NCBI RefSeq assembly: GCF_029227915.1
Contig: NC_079877.1
Coordinates: 16,850,851-16,914,850 of the forward strand
Direction of reading: 5' to 3'
DNA length: 64,000 bases
Source: Hydractinia symbiolongicarpus
Lineage: Eukaryota > Cnidaria > Hydrozoa > Anthoathecata > Hydractiniidae
Positions within the stretch are counted from its first letter, which is position 1; every line of letters begins with the position of its first letter. The notes beneath the pieces were generated by a model. That model was not told where the DNA came from. It made no database searches and saw only the letters and a program-made list of their open reading frames with translations. Shown here piece after piece: positions 47,001 through 59,043 of this stretch. The position numbers and the translations under genes are program-made.

Positions 47001-50000
47001 TAACCGTAACGTCAGAAAATTTACAGACAGACACACAGTTTCTGTATTATTATAGAGATAACTGCCGCAAAATTATAAACATGCTAATATGAAAATTTAC
47101 TTATGTAGAAAAACATAGACGGTTGTGAGTTTTTCTAATCAGCCTCTAATCAGACAGGATTGAAATTAATTTTATCTTCATATAGGTACTGAAAAAATTT
47201 TAATACCAGACTAATTAAACAATTTAGTTTTTGTCTGGAGAAAAAAAAGATATCATACAACGCAACTACAGCATGCTTCTTCTTTCCAGCTTTCCAAATC
47301 ATATCACAAATAGCATTCACCAAGCTCCGAGATTGTGTTTCTGCGTTCGGGCGTAACCTGATAACGAAATTTTAAACAACGGAATATATTAATTAAAATG
47401 GAGAACTTGTTTTTTTGTTGAGAACATCGAATCTAAAGTAACCAAATCGTTAGGGAGAAGCAAAATAGAATTTTTGTCCCTTCTTTTATTACTTTTTTCG
47501 CCGATCAGAAATTTAAGACAAATCTCGCATGCATTTACTTTCGCGACAGTATTATTTCTTGTTAATATTACTGAAGTTTGCGAAATTTGCAAAAATCCAT
47601 GTTAAAAAATTAGTACGCCTCAGGTAATTGTATTGTTCTAACCTTTCTTCAAGATTGTATTGTAATGCAGGATCCACGTCAAAAAATAACAAATGTTTCA
47701 TCACATATGCTTGCAACACTGCCATGATTTCAGCTGGTCCATCCTTTAAAGATTACTATTTTTCAATTTACCAAATAAAAGACATATGCTCGAAGAGCTG
47801 AGAAAATATTTCTTAAGACATAACGAAAGTTTCCTCACACAAGAAACACGACAAGCTAAATTCAGACTGACAAAAATGTTCTGCGGCGCGGCGTGTAGCC
47901 AACATGCCCTCCAGGGCACTATTTGTATCCATAAGGCACTTGTTAATGATTGTGTTTCTTGACCCAATTATAAAGTGCAATAACTGATGAAGCGTAGAAA
48001 GTTGCTTTTTCAGGTACCACGTTTATGAAGCTCATAAAAATTCAATCTGGTTGATAAGAAAAGTAATGCAATCTTATACCAACTTTAGTGACGGCTGAAG
48101 GGTTTTTCTTAAATTCGTTAGGGTATCATCCAAAGTAATTACTCTAATGCACATAAGAAAATATAAAAAAAACATACAATGATCATATAATTTCATTTCT
48201 TTGATTAACATTTCGTGATACCCTGCTTCTTTCCTACTTTCCCATAATCTTCTTACCCATGATCTTATTCTATTTCAATAACTCCAATAAAACAAGATTA
48301 TTTCTCATCAGTAAGTATAAACACAGCGTTTTCTCGTGTGAGCAAAAACGCAAACATGGTGCGCCGGAAGTAACGCTAAACGAACGTGTCGCGCCGTGCC
48401 ACAGTTTATTGCATCTTATGTGAGAACTTAGCTTTACGGTAGCATAAAAGATACATTCATAAATTCTTTCCAACTATGCTGTTTCAATTAGATATACCTT
48501 GTAAAATTTGAGACCATAATAATTTGGTTTAACAAACATCAAATTCTGTTCACGCCAAATACTGTTGAATGAAGATGTGGTACAACCATACAGCATATAG
48601 CGTAAACCCTACAAATAGTTATACAGTAATATAATTATACAAAAATGATAGTTTTTAATTAAGGACTCGCGCACCTTCACTACATTTGAAAGCAGCTGAT
48701 AACCTTCTCTACATGCAAACAGGAAACTTGCATGTAAACAAAGCAATCTCTGACCTTCGTTACAATTAACCTTATTCGGTTTGGGTTTTTTAAACTTATT
48801 ATGACCGGGAGGGCTGAGTCCGCCCCCTTCATAACTTTTAATAGGCTTCTTCAAATTGAATCAAACTTGGCACACCTATAGTATGTCATGGAAGAAACAA
48901 ATTGGCGCATAAATTACTTGTTTATGTCATCACTTTTTCTGTGACGTAATCGTTATCTTGAAATTTGTCCAAAATACCACTATATATCTGCTTAAAATTC
49001 AATTACCTGAGTTCTAGAGCGAATTTCAATATTCTGTGAGAAGTTTCTGACAGTCAAAAAAAAGCTCTTAAACATATTTCCAGTTTTTCTTGATTCCTAC
49101 GAAAATATGCCAAAAAACCCGATCTTTTCTTGATTTTCGGTGGAAAATCCGACAAAATTAGGAAACTGATTAACATTAATTACGTGCCCAGAATTTAAAC
49201 AGTGAAGTTGTGTTGATAGTTTCACGTTCTAAGAATAATCCTAAGTTCTCATAGATTCCCGATTATAAGGGTTTCATTGAGAATTTTGCATAAAGTAAGT
49301 ACTCAATGACTTTCTCTACATATGAACAAAGCACTCCCATCTACCTTCGCTACACGTAAACAAAAGACTTGCTTACCTTTGCTACATATAAACAAAGCAC
49401 TCGCTTACCTTTGCTACATTTAGACTGATTGGTTCTCCATATAATCGATCGTTTTCATCTCGTTTCGCATCTAAACAAACACTTTTATCCTCTAAAAGCT
49501 TCCAAAGGTCGTCCTGCTTTAGCGCTTCACTCCGCTTCTGGCTATTTTGTAGATCCACATGTGAAGGAGATTCATCTTTAGAGGTGAACAGACAGTCATT
49601 TTCTTGTATTTTTGTATTATCATTTTCTTGTAAACGTAGTTCGCTGTTGCGTTTACAAAGTTTATGAGGTTGTTCTTTAGGATCCTTTATTTCTAAATTT
49701 CTAGTATGATTTAGACTCTTTTTTTGTTTTTTTTCTTCAAACATCACTGTCGACATTTTTGTATTTTTCCATCCTGATGGCGAAGAGTTTGCTCGATTTA
49801 ATTTTGTCAAATCTTTTATTAAATTCGATTCTTTTTTCTTCTGCAGTTGTTTCAAAAACTCCAACGTAGAATTCTTAGTTGTGGCTTCTGTTTCATTAAA
49901 ATAGCTTGTCCGCCTGCTTGGTGATCGTCTATCCAAAGACTATTATTACAAAAAAAGAAAGCGATAAAAAATAAGCGACAATAATTCAAAATCCTAGTTA

Positions 50001-52991
50001 TTCGAAGTTTGTTGGGAATATCATAACTTTTTAAACAGAAACTCAAGCATTTTGCAGCAACAATGAGAATTGATTTTACTTTCAATAATAAGTCTGATTA
50101 TTAAGACATCCTCAGTAAAAAAAAACAGTCATTATGTGGAATACTAAATGTGAGTAGATTTGTAGGGATATATACAGCTCAGTAGAAATATTTAGTCAAA
50201 AATTGTTGTTAGGTTATTCAACATTTGATTAACAGAGGAATGCATAATCATGGACTAAACATAAATCGGAATTTTGACGCAAGAAAAATAACAGTCTTTA
50301 GAATTGAAGGAATTTCAATTAAAGGCATAGCACATCTACTGATTTGTTATTGCGATTATGGAGATCAAGGAAAAACAGAGGGCATCGTATGCAAATTAAC
50401 TACCTATGATGTGTGTACATAGTTAACTGGAAAGAGCTTGCTTAGGTAACGCAAAAATTATACCTCTAAGTATAAAGATTTTGATCGTTTCTTTGTGAAA
50501 GATTTTTTATTTGAAGTAAGTGAAATAAAATCTTGCTTTGCTTTCTTCTCTAAATCTTGTTTCAATTCCATTGCTACATTTCTCTTGTTTAACAATGAAT
50601 CAACATCACTTTGTGTATACGATATCATGTTGACACGAGTAGCTGTAAAATGATATGAAAAAACGGATGTTCTGTTTCTAAGCCTTGGATTTGGTAAGGT
50701 TAAATATGTTCATAACAAAGGCACTCTTGAAAATAACAAAATTGGGAACATGCAGTTAGATTTACATTAGTACCAAATAATAGTATTTTTGATTAAAGTC
50801 CTATGTGAACGTCTTAAAGGTTAAAGTGCCACTTTGTATCATCTTTTTTTTTGCATAAGGCTGAAAAAATGTATTTTTCAGGCTATAAAGTATGTTTTAT
50901 TTTATTTTTTAATTTTTTTTAAAACTTTAAAAAACATGTTCTAGCTATGTTCAATTTAAGCATTAAAAATTTCCCTGTTTTATTATTGATGTTTCAAAAT
51001 TGTTGTAAAATATGCTACATATATAGCTACTTTAATTTATCCCAATTTTAAAAAAATGTACAAATGCCCGTTACTTTTAAGCACTTTGCTCTTGTGAAAA
51101 ATCAGAAAACTAAATAAACGCCCATAAAGCTAATCGGAATAATTTATGGTAAAAGTAGATATTCAAAATTTTTATCAAAATATTTAGAAGTGAAGTTTTT
51201 TGTTATATAGTACATAGTTAAATTTTAATCAATAAACCCTTTTTGTAAGGCTTAGAAAAAAATTTGTAAAAAGTATATATTCAGACATTTTTTTTTGTCA
51301 TAAACACTGGTACACCGTATACTTACGGGTCTTGACAGTTGTGTGTCTCTCCACTTCATCTTCGTCTAACAAATCCTCAAGTTGCAAACTTTCAACATCT
51401 TTCAAAATCTGAAAAGTGTTTGCTCCAAATAATAATTTTGTCACACACAAAGCAAACTGTCTTTTTAATAAATATTTTGATTTAAATTTATATACATACC
51501 TTTTTAGGCATTTCAACACTAAAATAAAAAAAAAAACAGTGCTGTGGATAAACTAAACATAAAATGCAACAGATATCCGAGAAGCCTTTCGGTTAAAACA
51601 AGAATTTTTATTCTTCAAAATAAAATTTTGTATAGTTTACAAGTGTGGAAAATAAAATGTCAACGTTATACAGTTCATTAGCTATGAAGTCCAGATACCT
51701 TGAATAACTCGATAAATCAAGACACTCCATCACTTACAAGAATGTATAAAAAAACAGCTTAAATGAGCCCTCTAATTTCAGAAGTTTGTAATAGTACTTG
51801 AAAGATTACCATTTTAAACCTCCAGTTGTGGATGTAGAAGTCATATGCTCATCTATAAAAAATCATTAATAATCATATTGAAAACATATGTTGACCTTAA
51901 TTTTTTTATATTTGCACAATATAACCTTTTTTTACAGACTCTTTTTTTAGCATAAGCTTTGGTGACAAAAGCAAATTTTCTCAGGTTCCTTCAAGGCAAT
52001 TTGTTTACAGTATGGCCTAAATCATTTTTTATGCACACTACAACAAAATTATGCGGACATTTTTAATTTTGTTTAACACTTCTAAAGATTTTTTTGGTCC
52101 TACAGTTTTTTTTAAAAAAAGTTTTCATATCATAGGTACCTACTGCAACATTATTTTGTGACATTTTTGTCTTAGCAAAAACATTTGCTTTTTACCAATT
52201 TTTGTTTTGGGAAATTCCCTTTGGTAATGATGAAGATGATGATGCGTTATAACGAGTGCCATCACTAAAAACGGTTTTTTTTCGATTTTTTGAACAAAAA
52301 ATGGCGAAGTTGAAACTGATAAAACTGATTTTGTCATTAGAATTGGTTTATAAGAGTCCAATTTTGAGGGTTTCTATGAAACTAACTTTTTTTCTCAACT
52401 TTTCTCTCAAATTAATTTTATATATACACCATTCAGATACAATAGGAGAGCAAATTCCGAAGTGATTGAGAGCCTGTAAAAGTACAGTAAGAATAGTTAT
52501 GGATTTAACATTGAATAGGTTACATTGATGAAACTTAGAATGCATATAGTATAGCATAAAAGAAAATAATATCGATAGATTTAATAATATGCTGACATTA
52601 GACGTTTTGATATGATATTATTAATCACATTTAACATATTTGCTATAGCTACTCTCAAAATGAGATTTTAAAAATTGTTATACATAAATATAATAAATAT
52701 ATATATTTTTATGTATATATAAATAAAAAGTTGCCAAATGGACAAAAATTTAGCCTAAGTGTTAGCCTCATACAATCAACATTCTAGAAGATGATTATGG
52801 AATCTAAACAGCAAATAGGGTTACACCATACCTGGATATTTTTGCTTTTTTAAATCAAATATTCTTTGGTCTTTTTCAGGAGATTCCTCTAATTTTGGAA
52901 GTCTTACAGGATAACATTGTTGGTAAATGTTGAAATTGCACGATGATGATTTTTTCACATTAGAATTGAGCCACTGTAAATTCTTCTTCAT
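35089..52991 (-). CDS. MINDY-4-like protein, predicted catalytically dead (MINDY4B-like)
   Basis: Nineteen phase-consistent exons give 691 residues: 52832-52991, 51810-51852, 51500-51518, 51327-51408, 50464-50642, 49409-49939, 48498-48608, 47643-47743, 47259-47357, 39554-39634, 38761-38806, 38551-38621, 38396-38471, 37705-37782, 37292-37375, 36254-36357, 35935-36023, 35638-35713 and 35089-35134. Residues 1-325 are polar and unrecognised. From about 330 the MINDY catalytic fold follows: [77 protein letters not shown] and [19 protein letters not shown] enzymes trim K48-linked ubiquitin chains with a Cys in GGPCG and a later His. Here these read DGPAE (Ala379) and Lys607, as expected of an inactive MINDY-4B type. 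Intron 9 (7.6 kb) holds Helitron, R2-like and CR1-like insertions. Confidence 0.85.
36801..36909 (+). mobile_element. Compact Helitron (109 bp) in a MINDY-like gene intron
   Basis: It starts TCTATATTATAATGCCCG after an A, followed by GTCTGTCTGTCTG. It ends with hairpin CCCGTGGATTTTCCACGGG, then CTAACGACTAG and a T. It is the smallest complete member of the family seen here. Confidence 0.85.
37826..38342. mobile_element. Non-autonomous pogo/Tigger-like element in a MINDY-like gene intron
   Basis: The left side begins CATCGAACCTCGTAAAG with CTGCTATAAAGGGATGTC. The right side, inverted, begins CAGCAAAACCTCTTTATAG with GCGGACACC. Several GTCCGCTATA-like subterminal repeats lie between. The termini resemble CAGTxxAACCTC-type pogo/Tigger ends. 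No transposase is present. Confidence 0.6.
39665..40268 (-). mobile_element. Non-autonomous Helitron (604 bp), minus strand
   Basis: On the minus strand the 3' end reads CCTGCCTAAGTGGA, TTAT, TCCACGGGC, then CTAG and a T, nearly the same as the 32545-32817 copy. The proposed 5' end is TCTTTCCACGTATGTCTCTG after an A. The AAGCCATTAC-type motif shared by the family lies about 70 bp in. Confidence 0.65.
40375..41110 (-). mobile_element. R2-like non-LTR retrotransposon, C-terminal fragment (copy 1)
   Basis: Broken minus frames encode [20 protein letters not shown], the zinc-binding [15 protein letters not shown] with [14 protein letters not shown], then [19 protein letters not shown] and [18 protein letters not shown], and a [11 protein letters not shown] tail. 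C-x-C-x7-H-x4-C followed by RHNxxRD and a D-(V/I)-K core fits the zinc finger and restriction-like endonuclease of R2/NeSL-type elements (inference). Frameshifts and stops are frequent. Confidence 0.65.
41268..46676 (-). mobile_element. R2-like non-LTR retrotransposon copy 2, split by a CR1-like LINE
   Basis: Read right to left it has a C2H2-type finger ([15 protein letters not shown], 46485-46676), then RT motifs with stops ([18 protein letters not shown], then [12 protein letters not shown], about 45780-45960). Next come [19 protein letters not shown] (45345-45725), [34 protein letters not shown] and FFDIKVF (44700-45240). The frame halts at 44700, where the CR1-like insertion ends. It resumes left of that insertion with [30 protein letters not shown] and [16 protein letters not shown] (41268-41600). 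The order confirms one element interrupted by another. Confidence 0.72.
41640..44699 (+). mobile_element. CR1-like LINE inserted in the R2-like element
   Basis: Successive plus frames encode an SGNH-esterase-like end ([20 protein letters not shown], 41735-41795) and an AP-endonuclease ([17 protein letters not shown] and LIIMGDFNE, about 41860-42430). Reverse transcriptase follows ([39 protein letters not shown], 43197-44353). The 3' end is an A-rich AAATAAAAT-type tail at about 44680-44699. Several frameshifts, including a stop at 43533-43535, make it inactive. Coding divergence is modest compared with the host element, so it is younger. Confidence 0.82.
46880..47058 (-). mobile_element. 5' part of a Helitron-family element, minus strand
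   Basis: Minus-strand TCTCTATAATAATACAGAAA follows an A, then GTGTGTCTGTCTG, GACGTTACGG and ATTAATGAAGCCATTACAG, matching the 32545 copy. No hairpin-CTAG end was found, so it is probably truncated. The left limit is approximate. Confidence 0.6.
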
Positions 52992-54689
52992 GATAGTGTT
53001 GTCTATTTGTCATTTCTAAATACTATATACAAAGATCTACAGAACTTTAAGTATATGTTTCAAAAGTATATTTTAATTTATGAAAAAGTTTATGTCAAAA
53101 CAAGCCTAGAATAAACTCACTTATTCAAGACAAGATTTTATCTACAATCGTGGACAAAATATGTTGAGACAAGACAGCTAGTTTCGAAGTTCGACACCAC
53201 AAGTAATTGCGTAGACTAATTTCTATACTAGATTCACACATTTTGAGCTTGTCAAAGTTCACTTGTCAATGTTCAGAGAAAACGTAGTCTGAATTCTTAG
53301 AATGTGCTAACTATTGCTGACATCAGCAAGGTCATTATTCCTGAATTTCAGGGCCTTCGTGGTCCCAGACGTGAATTATTACGGTGCAGACGGGCTAAAT
53401 AATGTGACTAGCAACTTTTCAACTATGCCTGCCTGACTTACATGTGTAAAAAAGTAGCGACTTTGCAGTCTGCCGGCTGCAGAGAATTGACTGTTTGACA
53501 GTTTTGTCCATATTTGGATAATGAAGAAAAAACTGCCTTTGTCTCAATATTTTTTTTAAAAAAGGTTATTTTTCTATTTTCTTTTCTGACATTACACTTA
53601 AGTCAGGTAGTCATTCCTAAGACATAAATAAGTTTTGATTTTACTAGTTATGCACAAGTTGCTTTCCCAATCTTAAAATAAATTTTTTTGCTGACAACCC
53701 TATAACTTGGGATCTGCACATTGGTTTGCAATCAAATTTTGTAGGGAAAAATATAGGGCCTATACAAGCCTACCCAGAAAATTTTATTGCAAACCAAATT
53801 GCAGATCCTGAGTTATTTGGCCATTGAAAAAAAATTAAGAGGCCTAGGACGAGCAAATAAGTGTCATTTTGGGAAAAAAATTATGTTAATTAATTAACCT
53901 TTATAATATCTATGCATTGATAAAGTTTGAATGCACGTCTAAAATTATTGATGACGGAAAACGTCAAACTTTGCTATTTCTTAAATATGACATCATAATT
54001 TTATGCAACATAATTATATAAATCTGGAATTCTTTAAATGTGAATATCTTCAGAACGAAAAGAGCTTTTTAAAAAATTAAAAAGGCTTGTTAACCAACTT
54101 TTTGAGCTCTGTAACGTAAGTCCAAAATCATTTTATACCTTGGGTTCCCTTTAATTTATAACATTACAGAAAGTACCACAATGCATGGTTGACTTAATAT
54201 TCTTAACAAAACATCTAACAAAAGATAATCTATTTTACATTATTAGTCATTAGTAGTCATCAGTTTGTGTTTAATCTATTGTTATCTTTGTAATCAGTCA
54301 TTGAGTACAAAACAAACCTATATTATTGTGAAACTAGACAGGTTTTTTAAGAAAAAAAATCATTGTAACATCCAATAGTACAACTACTTTTTGTGCAATA
54401 AAAACGATATAGTGATGTTTGAAGCACACACACACACACACACACATCTAGGGAAGTTGGCATATTGTATTTGACTATTTTAATTAAAAATTAGGCTTCA
54501 AAAGTCGCTAAAAGATATTCCTTAAGGAAACACTCCTCATACATTGATTCCACACCGCTACTTTGTGAATCCTTGCCCGCCTATTAGGATGAAGTATTAT
54601 AAAAGTTAACTTACCGGATAACTTACCAAATCGAATGGTATGATTTTTACTAGGCCAACATCGGTGCTCGTTTTAGAACTAGGGTAGAA
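52992..54689. other. Upstream of the MINDY-like gene; repeats only
   Basis: The promoter and 5'UTR of the MINDY-like gene should begin here. An inverted-repeat stretch at about 53150-53550 starts CTACAATCGTGGACA and ends near TTGTCTCAATA. It may be a degenerate relative of the 1303/10645 repeat. A (CA)n tract lies at about 54424-54446. Confidence 0.4.
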
Positions 54690-55868
54690 AATTAGTGAGT
54701 GGCTAGTTACGATGGTACAGTCTATGTACAGCAATGCTAGAAGTTGTGTCAGGATTAACGATTCACTTAGTGATGAATTTAGTGTAAATGTTGGTGTACA
54801 TCAGGGTTCTGTACTTAGACCTTTGTTGTTTGTTCTAATCTCAGAAGCGCTGTCGATGGAGTTCGGAACAGTTTATCCATGGGAGTTATTGTATGCAGAT
54901 GACTTGGTTCTCATAGCAGAGTCGATGGAAGAATTAGTTGAAAAGTTTGAGAAGTGAAGAAAGGACTTAAAGAGAAAGGGCTAAGGGTGAACACAGCAAA
55001 GTCTAAAGTCATGATTAGTAACATTGCAGCCAAGTGTGACCTTGTAGTTGGAAAGTGGCCTTGTGGAGTTTGCAGGAAAGGGGTTAGTAGTACCTCAATT
55101 TTTTGTCAGACTTGCAAGCATTGGGTACATAAGAAGTGCCGCAGTATTGATGGAAGGTTAAGGGCTGACATTCAGTTTGTATGCAAGCGTTGCAAAGGTG
55201 AGATTATAGAGAATGAAGTATTTCCAGCTTTAATGATGTACAACAGTGGCTCATTAGAGATAGTTGAGAAATTCTGTTACTTAGTGATATGTTGGGCAGT
55301 GAAGGGGTGTTGCAGGATAGGTCTGCTTGGAAAAAGTTCAGAGAGTTATTTCCTTTGTTTGACTAGCAGAGTCTTGTCAATTGAGGTAAAAGGTAGGTTG
55401 TATGAGGCCTGTGCAAGAAGTGTTATGTTGTACGGTAGTGAGATATGGGCATTGAAGCAGGAAGATCTTGACCGCTTAGAAAGGAATGACATGAGAATGG
55501 TTAGGTGGATGTGTAACGCCAGTCTGAGAGACAGAAAGAGTTCAGATGAGCTAAGAAGCAGGCTAAGTATCCGTAGAATTAAAGATGTTATCTAGATAGA
55601 AAGATTGAAATGGCTGGGGCACTTGGAAAGAATGGAGGAGGATAATTGGGTAAGAAAGTGTAGAGACCTGATAGTTCCTGGGGCAAAGCCCAGAGGCAGA
55701 CCGAGAAAGACTTGGCAGGAGGTTATAAGGACAGACTTGATACAGAGGAAGTTGAGTTTAGATCTAACACAGTCTAGATCAGATTGGAAGAGGGTCATTA
55801 ACATACCCCGTCCAACCCATGCTAGCATAGAAAACGGACGTTAAGCCGAGAATGATGATGATGATGAT
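54690..55868 (+). mobile_element. RTE-like LINE, 5'-truncated, with PHD-like finger
   Basis: Frames encode GVHQGSVLRPLLFVLISEAL and LLYADDLVLIAESMEEL (RT), then a one-base deletion near 54955 and LKEKGLRVNTAKSKVM. A Cys/His finger follows, CGVCRKGVSSTSIFC with CKHWVHKKC, then EACARSVMLYGSEIWALK and, after a TAG near 55593, LKWLGHLERMEEDNWVRK and PRGRPRKTW. A (GAT)n tail at about 55850-55867 marks the 3' end, as in RTE-clade elements. Only two lesions interrupt it, so it is young. Confidence 0.8.
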
Positions 55869-58224
55869 AGCTAGCTAAAGCGCAGTTAGTGTGTGTGTTC
55901 TATAATTCTCCTTCTCTTGTTACTTTGAGTAATGACTTCACACATTTTCTTTTGAAAGTAACCCTTTAACATAGCGTCGTAATTTCCAAGCCTCCTGGCT
56001 TAACGGTTCATAAGGCAAGTGTTACAAGCTAGCTAGCTAAAATGTAAATGGTCTTCATAACCAGGACCAGGAAGAACAAAAAACGAGTAAGCAATAAAGT
56101 CTAACTTGTGTGCATTGGGTCATAAAGCCACAGGGCAAGTGAGTGGAAAAGGGTTAAAAGCCTTGCTCTGTTGCAGTAAAAGCAGTAAAAGTGATAAAAG
56201 TTTGCAAAATGTTTTCTTCTCGAGATACCTGTACTGATCTGAAAAAACAAAATAATTTCAATGACGGTCAAAAAGGAATATTGATTACAATATGTCTCGT
56301 TTCACCAATTATACAACCATATGTACCGTGAAATTGGTGTCTAAAATTTTTTGTGTCTAATTCTTAATTACATCCTGTGAAATTTATCTTGCCAGTGGGC
56401 CATGTATTTTCCAAAGATGAACAATAATCAAATCAACAGGCCACAGAGATATATCTCCAGAAACCAGCTCACAATAATCAGATATATGTAATGCAGGTTA
56501 TTCCAGCTAGAAGTTTCGTAGAAGTGAAATGCTAGAATTATATAGTTTTGAAAAATATCGAGTTTACCCAGAGTTAAGTAAATTATGATTAGATCCCCCC
56601 CCAAAAAAAAAAAAAAAAAAAAAAGAAAACACAACAACAACAAACAAATAACACACACACACATAAACAGACACCATGACATGACTGCTAAAATGTATCT
56701 ATTATGCTAAACATGAATTAAATGTCTTTTCTCTTTCTTAATATAGGTACACCACATGCAATACTCTTTCTGTTATGGAATTTTAAGTGAAACCCTGGAT
56801 ACAAATTTATAAAGTGTAAGTGGGATGCTAAAACAAAGAAAAGAAGCCTTATTAAGATGACTCAAAACTTTAATGTGAACTAGAAGATGTATGGTTTTGT
56901 GAAGCTATGGTACCAAAAATTATACATGGAAAAATTTAGCTAGCTATAAAGCTATGGTAAGTTATTTATGATATAGCTATTTTTTGAACACATGTACACA
57001 CATGATGACAACCCTCTAAAAGTTTATTACATTCTTCTTGAAGAGGACGTAGCTATATAATATATAGCTAACAATTTTGAATATGGAATCTTGTGCAGAA
57101 AAACATTATCTATAGCTAGCTAGCTAGGTAACTAAGTTTTGTTGGCTTTCGAAATTCTTCATATCACTGACACGCTAGCTTAGCTTTCTTGACTATTATG
57201 AAAAGAAAATTATTAAAAGGTTATAAAAAATTATTAAGAAGTTATATTTATCAATAAGAATTAGGCTTTACCCTTATAAATGACTGAATGATATAAACGC
57301 TGCTGTGATTTCTTCGGGATTTGCCAGTGTTTACCTTAACGGCTTAAAGTTTATACTTGTAAACACCATACTCAAGCATGCTAGATATCATCTCAACGGA
57401 TGCATATAAGACACATTCCCGTGTCTATTGTTTTTAGACAGATAAAATAGTAGACACCGATTTCACAGCACACCATATATAAAGGTAGTCAATCGAGTAC
57501 AGTTATCCATGGCTACCACAAACCAGGCGTGTTTTCTCTCCCCTCTCTCGTCTGCCCTATCATCCCGGTTACGTGTAGCGCTATTATTTTTTACAGGTGA
57601 TTCAAAAACAGGGTGATTTAAATTCATAAGATTTTCATCGTTAAATAATCGGAAAAAACATTTTCTTCTAAATTTTTTAATTTCTTTTTTCCAAATAAGA
57701 TTTAATACTGCAATGCAATGAAATTTGACTATTAACCATTTTAAAACCATCGGCAGAAGAAGAGATCATCGTCCTTATAACATCTTTTTTGTATTTGTTC
57801 TGACTGACGATTACGTCGATATAAATGCTAGCCCTTCGGGACGAGGTTTATGAAGCTTCTTTTTAATATATTGCCTGTAAGAATGAATGGAAATTAAATT
57901 TAAGCTAAACTAATTTCGCGGTACAAAAGTATTACCTTATTAAAGAAAAAAGTCGGGGGAAGGTAATTAAAATTTTACATAGGTGATTAAAAGTCTTTCC
58001 CGACTAAAGTTTTACCTGACTAAAGTTTTGTCGTCCAATACTTTCCCCCGACCTTTTTCTTTTCTCAAAAAAAAATATAATTTGTAAAAACATTGCATTA
58101 CGCTTACTGCAATTTTGGCAACCAAAAAGGAACAAGCGATATCATTGTTGTAAAAGAACAGCAATTGAATGGGATTTTGCTTCTTAGGCATTCAAACTTT
58201 TACTTTTATAGATATAAGTTTTTT
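55869..58224. other. Intergenic, no gene recognised
   Basis: A pure A tract of about 20 bp preceded by C's lies near 56596-56622. GCTA microsatellite patches lie at 56028 and 57115. Reading frames here are short and featureless. Confidence 0.4.
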
Positions 58225-59043
58225 CTATTTGCACAAACGAAATAGACAAAGAAAAACTGATCTAAGTACAAAATTACTTTCAAAACAATAAGATTTTGGT
58301 TGATTCCGGGATACAGTGAAGAGATTCTCTACTATTTGAAAGACTTCATTTGCTCTTTTAACCGCTTCAGCTATACCTGCAGACTTAGAACCATTAAAAA
58401 TTAAGTCACTACGGCTTTTCAAGTATTCGTACATATCAACAATCCATTTAGTTTTATCTGGCTTAGTTTTAATGAAACTTCAACATCAGCAGCAGCTTTG
58501 CCTTGATTCAGCTGCTTGGCAAACTTTTCTGCGTACCATGTATTGTATTTGTCTTGATTAAACATTTAGCTGGTTTGTTGACTGTGATATCTAAGGGCTG
58601 GAATTTGTTTTTAAGGTTGTGGGAAACAATGATGACTAAACAGTTGTTTTCTTGACAAAAAGCCATTACTTCATCGTTGCCTTGTCCCTTGAAATGTCCA
58701 TGATGACAAATATTATTTACATCATAATCGCTTTTATGTTTTCCATCTGATCTTTGAAAGCCAAATTTGGGCGACAATTCTTTTTTAAGATGCTATTCCT
58801 GCATTTTTAAATTTCAGTTGTTAACGGATGTTCTAATGAACGTGAGCTTTGGACAAACTTTATTGAACCTTTTAATTGCTGCACCAGTACTATGGTGAAG
58901 TGCATAGCACCCGACCTCCCTTTTGATTTCCTTAGGGATATCTTAGTCGTAATGTTTTCTGGCAGATGTTGCACTTTTGATTTCGATTTTGACGATGACA
59001 AGTTCTGATCGAGAAACAACATCATCCGATGCGCTTGAAACAA
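58225..59043 (-). pseudogene. pogo/Tigger-like DDE transposase remnant
   Basis: Minus frames carry GHFKGQGNDEVMAFCQENNC, then LVIIVSHNLKNKFQPLDI and NKPAKCLIKT (58508-58777). Next come KWIVDMYEYLKSRSDLIFNG and SAGIAEAVK (58225-58434). The QPLD box and the terminal SxAGI block are typical of Tigger/pogo DDE proteins. Stops and frameshifts separate the parts, and the first catalytic Asp region (58807-59043) is unclear. Confidence 0.7.
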
